The notes under the pieces are model-generated. The model saw only the letters and a program-made list of their open reading frames with translations. It searched no databases and was not told the origin of the DNA. The translations under genes and the position numbers were made by a program. This document shows positions 1 to 10,335 of a stretch of 64,000 nt of DNA, one piece after another. Where the stretch lies: contig NC_135146.1 in NCBI RefSeq assembly GCF_051014445.1, positions 4,092,001 to 4,156,000 of the forward strand, written 5' to 3'. The stretch comes from Colletes latitarsis (Eukaryota > Arthropoda > Insecta > Hymenoptera > Colletidae). How positions within the stretch are numbered: position 1 is the stretch's first letter; every line of letters begins with the position of its first letter.

Positions 1-70
1 CAGTGGCTATCGAGGATCAGCCCTAGATACCTGATATGGGGCTTCACCTCGATGTCAGCCCCACCCAATG
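1..70 (-). mobile_element. Fragment of a non-LTR retrotransposon reverse transcriptase (R1/TRAS-like), 5'-truncated at the satellite junction
   Basis: These 70 bases do not match the satellite. Read on the minus strand, positions 68 down to 3 are open and encode about 22 residues including GGADIEVKP followed directly by HIRYLGLILDSH. The YLGxxLD box, often followed closely by a His, is the conserved block downstream of the catalytic YADD motif in non-LTR reverse transcriptases. The preceding GG-x-x-I-x-x-K-P pattern resembles the insect R1/TRAS/SART group, but the clade call rests on memory of the family pattern. The catalytic box itself is not present. The reading frame runs into satellite and meets a stop at 80-78. 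The coding direction points leftward out of the window, so position 70 would be the 5' end of a truncated insertion. It could also be the true edge of the array next to an older element. Confidence 0.6.
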
Positions 71-386
71 TTCTGGCTCATACTTTCGCAATTTACACAT
101 ACTTGTTGGCCAGATCCTGGGCGATTTGTGGTTTGAATCACGTAGTAATGTAGAACCACTATGAAACAGTGAGTTAAACCTGGATCCCATCTATATTTTA
201 GAGGATAACACCGGTTAGGTCAGGGTTAGGTCTGGTATTTGGCATCATCTGGCTTACACTTTCGCATTTTCCGCATACTTATTAGCCAGATCCTGTGCGT
301 TTTCTGGTTTGGATCACGTAGTAATGTGGTTCCACACTGCAACAGTGAGTTAAACCTGGATTCAATCTATATTTTAGAGGATAACA

Positions 387-562
387 CCGGTTAGGTCAGG
401 GTCAGGTCTGGTAATTGCCATCGTCTACCTCATACTTTCCCATTTTTCGCATACTTGTTGGCCAGATCCTGGGCGTTTTCTGGTTTGGATCACGTAGTAA
501 TGTGGTACCACACTGCAACAGTGAGTTAAACCTGGATTCAATCTATATTTTAGAGGATAACA
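387..562 (+). repeat. Representative standard 176-bp satellite monomer
   Basis: This copy runs from one CCGG anchor to the next and shows the common form. It contains a TTAGG-rich head and two TTCGCAT motifs nine bases apart (TTCGCATTTTTCGCAT is typical; this copy differs by one base upstream). The perfect 12-bp palindrome TGTGGTACCACA includes a GGTACC site. The tail is AT-rich, around ATCTATATTTTAGAGG. The ACCGGT hexamer spans the anchor itself. About five CpG dinucleotides are present. It is useful as a reference against which the length variants listed below can be read. Confidence 0.95.
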
Positions 563-738
563 CCGGTTAGGTCAGGGTCAGGTCTGGTAATTGCCATCGT
601 CTACCTCATACTTTCGCATTTTTCGCTTACTTGTTGGCCAGATCCAGGGCGTTTTCTGGTTTGGATTACGTAGTAATGTGGTACCACACAGAAACAGTGA
701 GATAATCCTGGATTCGATCTATATATTAGAGGGTAACA

Positions 739-923
739 CCGGTTAGGTTTGGGTTAGGTCTGGTATTTGCCATCTTCTGGCTCATACTTTCGCATTTTTC
801 GCATACATGTTGGCCAGATCCTGGGCATTTTCTGGTTTGGACCGCGTAGTACCACACTGAATGTGGTACCACATTGAAAGAGTGAGTTAATCTTCGATTC
901 AATCTATATTTTAGAGTATAACA
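739..923 (+). repeat. 185-bp monomer variant with a 9-bp duplication that forms a hairpin
   Basis: Relative to the standard form, nine bases (CCACACTGA, 852-860) are inserted after CGTAGTA. The same nine bases lie just downstream in most copies as TACCACACTGAAAC, so the insert is a local duplication. It creates the inverted repeat GTACCACA-CTGAA-TGTGGTAC (849-869). I read at least 43 copies of this variant, with hairpins starting at 849, 2278, 3664, 4553, 5606, 6824, 7713, 8766, 9479, 10368, 11939, 12476, 14047, 15818, 16356, 17950, 18311, 19014, 20431, 21673, 23090, 23979, 25397, 26638, 27351, 27888, 28425, 29304, 30016, 31081, 37067, 38661, 41134, 41495, 42385, 42746, 43636, 44877, 45756, 48406, 49647, 51405 and 55979. 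Some carry one mismatch in a stem arm (for example TGTGGCAC at 5606). Confidence 0.93.
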
Positions 924-1340
924 CCGGTTAGATCAGGGTTAGGTCTGGTATTTGCCATCTTCTGGCTCATACTTTCGCATTTTTCGCATACATGTTGACC
1001 AGATCCTGGGCGTTCTCTGGTTTGGATCACGTAGTAATGTTGTTCCACACTGCAACAGTGAGTTAAACCTGGATTCAATCTATATTATAGAGGATAACAC
1101 CGGTTTATGTCAGGGTTAGGTCTGGTAATTGCCATCGTCTACCTCGTACTTTCCCATTTTTCGCATACTTGTTGGCCAGATCCTGGGCGTTTTCTGGTTT
1201 GGATCACGTAGTAATGTGGTACCACACTGCAACAGTGAGTTAAACCTGGATTCAATCTGTATTTTAGAAGATAACACCGGTTAGGTCAGGGTTAGATCTG
1301 GTATTTTCCATCATCTGGCTCATACTTTCGCATTTTTCGC

Positions 1341-1665
1341 ATACTTGTTGGTCAGATCCTCGGCGTTTTCTGGTTTGGATCACGTAGTAATATGGTACCA
1401 CACTCAAACAGTGAATTAAACCTGGGTTCAATCTATATTTTAGAAGAATAACTCCAATTAGGGCAGGGTTAGTTCTGGTATTTGCCATCATCTGGCTCAT
1501 ACTTTCGCATTCTTCACCTACTTGTTGGCCAGATCCTGGGCGTTTGCTGGTTTGGATCACGTAGTAATATGGTACGACTCTGAAACAGTGAGTCAAACCT
1601 GGATTCAATCTATATTTTAAAGGATAACACCGGTTAGATCAGGGTTAGGTCTGGTATTTGCCATC
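1341..1665 (+). repeat. Satellite monomers separating the 1,595-bp copies
   Basis: About two monomers, including the form with AGAAGAATAACTCCAATTAGGG, in which the usual AACACCGGTTAG anchor has become AACTCCAATTAG. The same distinctive monomer recurs near 14,645, 17,655, 21,375, 23,680, 24,925, 42,090 and 43,340 (and as CTCCAGTTAGGG near 27,600 and 32,910), so it is a good marker for block shuffling. Confidence 0.85.
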
Positions 1666-2760
1666 TTCTGGCTCATACTTTCGCAATTCACACATACTTG
1701 TTGGCCAGATCCTGGGCGATTTGTGGTTTGAATCACGTAGTAATGTAGAACCACTCTGAAACAGTGAGTTAAACCTGGATCCCATCTATATTTTAGAGGA
1801 TAACACCGGTTAGGTCAGGGTTAGGTCTGGTATTTGGCATCATCTGGCTTACACTTTCGCATTTTCCGCATACTTATTAGCTAGATCCTGTGCGTTTTCT
1901 GGTTTGGATCACGTAGTAATGTGGTTCCACACAACAACAGTGAGTTAAACCTGGATTCAATCTATATTTTAGAGGATAACACCGGTTAGGTCAGGGTCAG
2001 GTCTGGTAATTGCCATCGTCTACCTCATACTTTCGCATTTTTCGCTTACTTGTTGGCCAGATCCAGGGCGTTTTCTGGTTTGGATTACGTAGTAATGTGG
2101 TACCACACAGAAACAGTGAGATAATCCTGGATTCGATCTATATATTAGAGGGTAACACCGGTTAGGTTTGTGTTAGGTCTGGTATTTGCCATCTTCTGGC
2201 TCATACTTTCGCATTTTTCGCATACATGTTGGCCAGATCCTGGGCATTTTCTGGTTTGGACCGCGTAGTACCACACTGAATGTGGTACCACATTGAAAGA
2301 GTGAGTTAATCTTCGATTCAATCTATATTTTAGAGTATAACACCGGTTAGATCAGGGTTAGGTCTGGTATCTGCCATCTTCTGGCTCATACTTTCGCATT
2401 TTTCGCATACATGTTGACCAGATCCTGGGCGTACTCTGGTTTGGATCACGTAGTAATGTTGTTCCACACTGCAACAGTGAGTTAAACCTGGATTCAATCT
2501 ATATTATACAGGATAACACCGGTTTATGTCAGGGTTAGGTCTGGTACTTGCCATCGTCTGCCTCATACTTACGCATTTTTCGCATACTTGTTGGCCAGAT
2601 CCTGGGCGTTTTCTAGTTTGGATCACGTAGTAATGTGGTACCACACTGCAACAGTGAGTTAAACCTGGATTAGGTCTGTATTTTAGAAGATAACACCGGT
2701 TAGGTCAGGGTTAGGTCTGGTATTTTCCATCATCTGGCTCATACTTTCGCATTTTTCGCA
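1666..2760 (+). repeat. 1,595-bp higher-order unit, second copy (one monomer shorter)
   Basis: It matches 71-1,340 in monomer order and private variants, for example TTAGAGG-GTAACACC at 2,150, the hairpin at 2,278 and CCGGTTTATGTCAGG at 2,519. One monomer present in the first copy is missing. The match fades near 2,750, where this copy reads CGCAAACTTG. Confidence 0.86.
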
Positions 2761-3207
2761 AACTTGTTGGCCAGATCCTGGGCGTTTTCTGGTTTGCATC
2801 ACGTAGTAATGTGGTACCACACTGAAACAGTAAGTTAAACCAGGATTCAATCTATATTTTAGAGGATAACACCGGTTAGATCTGGGTTAGGTCTGATATT
2901 TGCCATCTTCTGGATCATGCTTTCGCATTTTTCGCATACTTGTTGGCCAGATCCTGGGCTATTTATGGTTTGAATCACGTACTAATGTAGAACCACTCTG
3001 AAACAGTGAGTTAAACCTGGATCCAATCTATCTTTTAGAGGATAACACCGGTTAGGTCAGGGTTAGGTCTGGTATTTGCCATCTTCTGGCTCATACTTTC
3101 GCATTTTTCGCATACTTGTTGGCCAGATCCTGGGCGTTTTCTGGTTTGGATCACGTAGTAATGTAGAACACACTCTGAAACCGTGAGTTAAACCTGGATT
3201 CAATCTA
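2761..3207 (+). repeat. Satellite monomers, unassigned to a tandem unit
   Basis: Two and a half monomers. The TAAGTTAAACCAGG spelling at 2,831 and the GGGCTATTTATGG form at about 2,956 match a run at 3,874-4,030 (offset 1,043), so this is a fragment of the unit that follows. Confidence 0.8.
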
Positions 3208-6200
3208 TATTTTAGAGGATAACACCGGTTAGGTCAGGGTTAGGTCTGGTATTTGGCATCATCTGGCTCACACGTTCGCATTTTCCGCATACTTGTTGGC
3301 CACATCCTGGGCGTTTTCTGGTTTGGATCACGTAGTAATGTGGTTCCACACTGCAACAGTGAGTTAAACCTGGATTCAATCTATATTTTACAGGATAACA
3401 CCGGTTAGGTCTGGTGTTTGCCATCTTCTGGCTCATACTTTCGCATTTTTCGCATACTTGTTGGCCAGATCCTGGGCGTTTTCTGGTTTGGATCACGTAG
3501 TAATGTGGTTCCACACTGCAACAGTGAGTTAAACCTGGATTCAATCTATATTTACAGGATAACACCGGTTAGATCTGGTATTTGCCGTCATCTGACTCAT
3601 ACTTTCGCATTTTTCGCATACTTGTTGGCCAGATCCTGGGCATTTTTTGGTTTGGATCGCGTAGTACCACACTGAATGTGGTACCATACTGAAACAGTGA
3701 GTTAATCTTGGATTCAATCTATATTTTAGATGAAAACACCGGTTATGTCAGGGTTAGGTCTGGTATTTGCCATCTTCTGGCTCATACTTTCGCATTTTTC
3801 GCATACATGTTGGCCAGATCCTGGGCGTTTTCTGGTTTGGATCACGTAGTAATGTAGAACCACTCTGAAACAGTAAGTTAAACCAGGATTCAATCTATAT
3901 TTTAGAGGATAACACCGGTTAGATCTGGGTTAGGTCTGATATTTGCCATCTTCTGGCTCATGCTTTCGCATTTTTCGCATACTTGTTGGCCAGATCCTGG
4001 GCTATTTATGGTTTGAATCACGTAGTAATGTAGAACCACTCTGAAACAGTGAGTTAAACCTGGATCCAATCTTTCTTTTAGAGGATAACACCGGTTAGGT
4101 CAGGGTTAGGTCTGGTATTTGCCATCATCTGGCTCATACATTCGCATTTTTCGCATACTTATTAGCCAGATCCTGGGGGTCTTCTGGTTTCGAGCACGTA
4201 GTAATGTGATTCCACACTGCAACAGTGAGCTAAACCTGGATACAATCTATATTTTGGATGATAACACCGGTTAGGTCAGGGTTAGGTCTGGTATTTGCCG
4301 TCATCTGACTCATACTTTCGCATTTTTCGCATACTTGTTGGCCAGATCCGGTGCATTTTCTGGTTTGGATTACGTAGTGATGTGGAACCACACTGAAACA
4401 GTTAGTCAATCCTGGATTCGATCTATATATTAGAGGGTAACACCGGTTTGGTTTGGGTTAGGTCTGGTATTTGCCATCATCTGGCTCATACATTCGCATT
4501 TTTCGCATACATTTTGCCCAGATCCTGGGCATTTTCTGGTTTGGATCGCGTAGTACCACACTGAATGTGGTACCACACTCAAACAGTGAGTTAATCTTGG
4601 ATTCAATCTATATTTTAGAGGATAACACCGGTTAGGTCAGGGTTAGGTCTGGTATTTGCCATCTTCTGGCTCATACTTTCGCATTTTTCGCATACTTGTT
4701 GGCCAGATCCTGGGCGTTTTCTGGTTTGGACCACGTAGTAATGTAGAACACACTGAAACAGTGAGTTAAACCTGGATTCAATCTATATTTTAGAGGATAA
4801 CACCGGTTAGGTTAGGGTTAGGTCTGGTATTTGGCATCATCTGGCTCACACGTTCGCATTTTCCGCATACTTGTTGGCCACATCCTGGGCGTTTTCTGGT
4901 TTGGATCACGTAGTAATGTGGTTCCACACTGCAACAGTGAGTTAAACCTGGATTCAATCTATATTTTACAGGATAACACCGGTTAGGTCTGGTGTTTGCC
5001 ATCTTCTGGCTCATACTTTCGCATTTTTCGCATACTTGTTGGCCAGATCCTGGGCGTTTTCTGGTTTGGATCACGTAGTAATGTAGAACCACTCTGAAAC
5101 AGTTAGTTAAACCTGGATCCAATCTATATTTTAGAGGATAACACCGGTTAGGTCGGGGTTGGGACTGGTATTTGCCATCATCTGGCTCATACATTTGCAA
5201 TTTTCGCATACTTGTTGGCCAGATCCTGGGCGTTTTATGGGTTGGATCACGTAGTAATGTGGCACCACACCCAAACAGTGAATTAAACCGGCATTCGATC
5301 TATATTTTAGAGTATAACACCGGTTAGGTCAGGGTTAGGTCTGGTATTTGCCATCATCTGGCACGTACATTCGCATTTTTCGCATACTTATTAGCCAGAT
5401 CCTGGGGGTCTTCTGGTTTCGAGCACGTAGTAATGTGATTCCACACTGCAACAGTGAGCTAATCCTGGATACAATCTATATTTTAGATGATAACACCGGT
5501 TAGGTCAGGGTTAGGTCTGGTATTTGCCGTCATCTGACTCATACTTTCGCATTTTTCGCATACTTCTTGGCCAGATCCTGGGCATTTTCTGGATTGGATC
5601 GCGTAGTACCACACTGAATGTGGCACCACACTGAAACAGTGAGTTAATCCTGGATTCGATCTATATATTAGAGGGTAACACCGGTTAGGTTTTGGTTAGG
5701 TCTGGTATTTGCCATCATCTGGCTCATACTTTCGCATTTTTCGCATTCTTGTTGGCCAGATCCTGGGAGTTTTCTGGTTTGGATCACGTAGTAATGTGGT
5801 ACCACGCTGCAACAGTGAGTTAAACCTGGATTCAATTTGTATTTTAGATGATAACACCGGTTAGGTCGGGGTTAGGTCTGGTATTTTTCATCATCTGGCT
5901 CATACTTTCGCAATTTACACAGTCTTGCTGTCCAGATCCTAGGCGTTTTCTGGGTTGGATCAGGTAGTAGTGTGGTACCGCACTGAGACAGTGAAGTAAT
6001 CCTGGATTCGATCTATATATTAGAGGGTAACACCGGTTAGGATTGGGTTAGTTCTGGTATTTGCCATCATCTGGCTCATACTTTCGCATTTTTCGCATAC
6101 TTGTTGGCCAGATCCTCGGCGTTTTCTGGTTTGGATCACGTAGTAATGTTGTTCCACACTGCAACAGTGAGTTAAACCTGGATTCAATCTATATTATAGA

Positions 6201-6296
6201 GGATAACACCGGTTAGGTCATGGTTAGGTCTGGTATTTGCCATCGTCTGCCTCATACTTTCGCAATTTTCGCATACTTGTTGGCCAGATCCTGGGC
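3208..6296 (+). repeat. 3,160-bp higher-order repeat, copy 1
   Basis: Nearly 18 monomers whose order and private variants are reproduced 3,160 bp downstream. Landmarks: 11-bp-deleted heads at 3,401, 3,565 and 4,980; hairpins at 3,664, 4,553 and 5,606; the TTTATGGGTTGG and CACACCCAAACAG monomer near 5,235; the CAGGTAGTAGTGTGG monomer near 5,960. Comparing the copies by eye I found only a handful of differences over about 3.1 kb, such as GCACGTACAT at 5,371 versus GCACATACAT at 8,531, and ACAGTCTTGC at 5,929 versus ACATACTTGC at 9,089. Confidence 0.93.
3401..3564 (+). repeat. 164-bp monomer variant lacking one telomere-like box
   Basis: The head reads CCGGTTAGGTCTGGTG instead of carrying two GGTTAGGTC copies. 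Eleven bases are lost, which is exactly the spacing of the two 9-bp direct repeats, and one further T is missing from the TATATTTTA run. The same 11-bp loss occurs near 3565, 4980, 6561, 6725, 8140, 10798, 11311, 12904, 13422, 18738, 28855, 45305, 49722 and 51481. It is usually preceded by the TTTACAGG spelling rather than TTTAGAGG, so most of these copies share one ancestral deletion. Confidence 0.88.
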
Positions 6297-6367
6297 TATT
6301 TATGGTTTGAATCACGTAGTAATGTAGAACCACTCTGAAACAGTGAGTTAAACCTGGATCCAATCTT
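6297..6367 (+). repeat. Junction patch between the 3,160-bp copies
   Basis: This stretch, with ATTTATGGTTTGAATCACG and ending in the unusual spelling CAATCTTTCTTTTAG, does not align at the 3,160-bp offset with either end of the unit. It matches 4,003-4,073 inside copy 1 at an offset of 2,294. The rare CTTTCTTTTAG occurs at about 4,071, 6,365 and 7,231. Confidence 0.82.
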
Positions 6368-9300
6368 TCTTTTAGAGGATAACACCGGTTAGGTCAGGGT
6401 TAGGTCTGGTATTTGGCATCATCTGGCTCACACGTTCGCATTTTCCGCATACTTGTTGGCCACATCCTGGGCGTTTTCTGGTTTGGATCACGTAGTAATG
6501 TGGTTCCACACTGCAACAGTGAGTTAAACCTGGATTCAATCTATATTTTACAGGATAACACCGGTTAGGTCTGGTGTTTGCCATCTTCTGGCTCATACTT
6601 TCGCATTTTTCGCATACTTGTTGGCCAGATCCTGGGCGTTTTCTGGTTTGGATCACGTAGTAATGTGGTTCCACACTGCAACAGTGAGTTAAACCTGGAT
6701 TCAATCTATATTTACAGGATAACACCGGTTAGATCTGGTATTTGCCGTCATCTGACTCATACTTTCGCATTTTTCGCATACTTGTTGGCCAGATCCTGGG
6801 CATTTTTTGGTTTGGATCGCGTAGTACCACACTGAATGTGGTACCATACTGAAACAGTGAGTTAATCTTGGATTCAATCTATATTTTAGATGAAAACACC
6901 GGTTATGTCAGGGTTAGGTCTGGTATTTGCCATCTTCTGGCTCATACTTTCGCATTTTTCGCATACATGTTGGCCAGATCCTGGGCGTTTTCTGGTTTGG
7001 ATCACGTAGTAATGTAGAACCACTCTGAAACAGTAAGTTAAACCAGGATTCAATCTATATTTTAGAGGATAACACCGGTTAGATCTGGGTTAGGTCTGAT
7101 ATTTGCCATCTTCTGGCTCATGCTTTCGCATTTTTCGCATACTTGTTGGCCAGATCCTGGGCTATTTATGGTTTGAATCACGTAGTAATGTAGAACCACT
7201 CTGAAACAGTGAGTTAAACCTGGATCCAATCTTTCTTTTAGAGGATAACACCGGTTAGGTCAGGGTTAGGTCTGGTATTTGCCATCATCTGGCTCATACA
7301 TTCGCATTTTTCGCATACTTATTAGCCAGATCCTGGGGGTCTTCTGGTTTCGAGCACGTAGTAATGTGATTCCACACTGCAACAGTGAGCTAAACCTGGA
7401 TACAATCTATATTTTGGATGATAACACCGGTTAGGTCAGGGTTAGGTCTGGTATTTGCCGTCATCTGACTCATACTTTCGCATTTTTCGCATACTTGTTG
7501 GCCAGATCCGGTGCATTTTCTGGTTTGGATTACGTAGTGATGTGGAACCACACTGAAACAGTTAGTCAATCCTGGATTCGATCTATATATTAGAGGGTAA
7601 CACCGGTTTGGTTTGGGTTAGGTCTGGTATTTGCCATCATCTGGCTCATACATTCGCATTTTTCGCATACATTTTGCCCAGATCCTGGGCATTTTCTGGT
7701 TTGGATCGCGTAGTACCACACTGAATGTGGTACCACACTCAAACAGTGAGTTAATCTTGGATTCAATCTATATTTTAGAGGATAACACCGGTTAGGTCAG
7801 GGTTAGGTCTGGTATTTGCCATCTTCTGGCTCATACTTTCGCATTTTTCGCATACTTGTTGGCCAGATCCTGGGCGTTTTCTGGTTTGGACCACGTAGTA
7901 ATGTAGAACACACTGAAACCGTGAGTTAAACCTGGATTCAATCTATATTTTAGAGGATAACACCGGTTAGGTTAGGGTTAGGTCTGGTATTTGGCATCAT
8001 CTGGCTCACACGTTCGCATTTTCCGCATACTTGTTGGCCACATCCTGGGCGTTTTCTGGTTTGGATCACGTAGTAATGTGGTTCCACACTGCAACAGTGA
8101 GTTAAACCTGGATTCAATCTATATTTTACAGGATAACACCGGTTAGGTCTGGTGTTTGCCATCTTCTGGCTCATACTTTCGCATTTTTCGCATACTTGTT
8201 GGCCAGATCCTGGGCGTTTTCTGGTTTGGATCACGTAGTAATGTAGAACCACTCTGAAACAGTTAGTTAAACCTGGATCCAATCTATATTTTAGAGGATA
8301 ACACCGGTTAGGTCGGGGTTGGGACTGGTATTTGCCATCATCTGGCTCATACATTTGCAATTTTCGCATACTTGTTGGCCAGATCCTGGGCGTTTTATGG
8401 GTTGGATCACGTAGTAATGTGGCACCACACCCAAACAGTGAATTAAACCGGCATTCGATCTATATTTTAGAGTATAACACCGGTTAGGTCAGGGTTAGGT
8501 CTGGTATTTGCCATCATCTGGCACATACATTCGCATTTTTCGCATACTTATTAGCCAGATCCTGGGGGTCTTCTGGTTTCGAGCACGTAGTAATGTGATT
8601 CCACACTGCAACAGTGAGCTAATCCTGGATACAATCTATATTTTAGATGATAACACCGGTTAGGTCAGGGTTAGGTCTGGTATTTGCCGTCATCTGACTC
8701 ATACTTTCGCATTTTTCGCATACTTCTTGGCCAGATCCTGGGCATTTTCTGGATTGGATCGCGTAGTACCACACTGAATGTGGCACCACACTGAAACAGT
8801 GAGTTAATCCTGGATTCGATCTATATATTAGAGGGTAACACCGGTTAGGTTTTGGTTAGGTCTGGTATTTGCCATCATCTGGCTCATACTTTCGCATTTT
8901 TCGCATTCTTGTTGGCCAGATCCTGGGAGTTTTCTGGTTTGGATCACGTAGTAATGTGGTACCACGCTGCAACAGTGAGTTAAACCTGGATTCAATTTGT
9001 ATTTTAGATGATAACACCGGTTAGGTCGGGGTTAGGTCTGGTATTTTTCATCATCTGGCTCATACTTTCGCAATTTACACATACTTGCTGTCCAGATCCT
9101 AGGCGTTTTCTGGGTTGGATCAGGTAGTAGTGTGGTACCGCACTGAGACAGTGAAGTAATCCTGGATTCGATCTATATATTAGAGGGTAACACCGGTTAG
9201 GATTGGGTTAGTTCTGGTATTTGCCATCATCTGGCTCATACTTTCGCATTTTTCGCATACTTGTTGGCCAGATCCTCGGCGTTTTCTGGTTTGGATCACG

Positions 9301-9456
9301 TAGTAATGTTGTTCCACACTGCAACAGTGAGTTAAACCTGGATTCAATCTATATTATAGAGGATAACACCGGTTAGGTCAGGGTTAGGTCTGGTATTTGC
9401 CATCGTCTGCCTCATACTTTCGCAATTTTCGCATACTTGTTGGCCAGATCCTGGGC
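6368..9456 (+). repeat. 3,160-bp higher-order repeat, copy 2
   Basis: Near-exact repeat of 3,208-6,296, including the three hairpin monomers (6,824, 7,713, 8,766) and the three shortened heads (6,561, 6,725, 8,140). It diverges from copy 1 at 9,457, where copy 1 continues with GGGCTATTTATGG but copy 2 continues with GGGCATTTTTTGG. The low divergence implies a recent duplication, or a very effective exchange between copies; an assembly duplication is not excluded. Confidence 0.93.
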
Positions 9457-10335
9457 ATTTTTTGGTTTGGATCGCGTAGTACCACACTGAATGTGGTACC
9501 ATACTGAAACAGTGAGTTAATCTTGGATTCAATCTATATTTTAGAGGAAAACACCGGTTAGGTCAGGGTTAGGTCTGGTATTTGCCATCTTCTGGCTCAT
9601 ACATTCGCATTCTTCGCATACATGTTGGCCAGATCCTGGGCGTTTTCTGGTTTGGATCACGTAGTAATGTAGAACCACTCTGAAACAGTAAGTTAAACCA
9701 GGATTCAATCTATATTTTAGAGCATAACACCGGTTAGATCTGGGTTAGGTCTGATATTTGCCATCTTCAGGCTCATGCTTTCGCATTTTTCGCATACTTG
9801 TTGGCCAGATCCTGGGCTATTTATGGTTTGAATCACGTAGTAATGTAGAACCACTCTGAAACAGTGAGTTAAACCTGGATCCAATCTATATTTTAGAGGA
9901 TAACACCGGTTAGGTCAGGGTTAGGTCTGGTATTTGCCATCATCTGGCTCATACATTCGCATTTTTCGCATACTTATTAGCCAGATCCTGGGGGTCTTCT
10001 GGTTTCGAGCACGTAGTAATGTGATTCCACACTGCAACAGTGAGCTAAACCTGGATACAATCTATATTTTAGATGATAACACCGGTTAGGTCAGGGTTAG
10101 GTCTGGTATTTGCCGTCATCTGACTCATACTTTCGCATTTTTCGCATACTTGTTGGCCAGATCCGGTGCATTTTCTGGTTTGGATTACGTAGTGATGTGG
10201 TACCACACTGAAACAGTGAGTCAATCCTGGATTCGATCTATATATTAGAGGGTAACACCGGGTAGGATTGGGTTAGGTCTGGTATTTGCCATCATCTGGC
10301 TCATACTTTCGCATTTTTCGCATACATTTTGGCCA
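9457..10335 (+). repeat. Partial third copy of the 3,160-bp unit
   Basis: From 9,456 the sequence follows 3,641 onward at an offset of 5,815, keeping the GAAAACACC, CAGTAAGTTAAACCAGG, GGGCTATTTATGG, TTATTAGCC and CGGTGCATTTTCTGG monomers in order. It is visibly more diverged than copy 2, for example GCATAACACC at 9,722 and ACATTCGCATTCTTCGC at 9,601. Similarity to the unit persists into the 2,108-bp block until about 10,860. Confidence 0.82.

Larger units (their letters stand above)
71..1340 (+). repeat. 1,595-bp higher-order unit, first copy
   Basis: The satellite begins abruptly at the TTCTGGCTCATAC box. Successive variant monomers in this stretch reappear in order at 1,666 and beyond: the GCGATTTGTGG form, a TTACACTTTCGC form, a GTCAGG...GGTAATTGCC form, a CGCTTACTTG form and a hairpin form. 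The offset is 1,595 bp up to about 560 and 1,419 bp afterwards, because this copy has one extra 176-bp monomer (387-562). Confidence 0.88.

Noticed and set aside
211..220. Grainyhead-type AACCGGTT site at the ACACCGGTTAG anchor
   Set aside because: There is one mismatch to the core and no gene or other regulatory context; a chance match repeated by the satellite is the simpler explanation.
700..730. RNA polymerase III B-box-like sequence (GGATTCGATCTA) in some monomers
   Set aside because: It has two mismatches to the GGTTCGANNC core, there is no matching A box at the right spacing and no tRNA-like fold, and most monomers read GGATTCAATC instead.
3418..3675. Plus-strand open frames such as 3,418-3,675, 6,578-6,835, 12,756-13,076 and 55,193-55,483
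   Set aside because: They overlap minus-strand frames of the same satellite and repeat with the higher-order unit; there is no coding signature.
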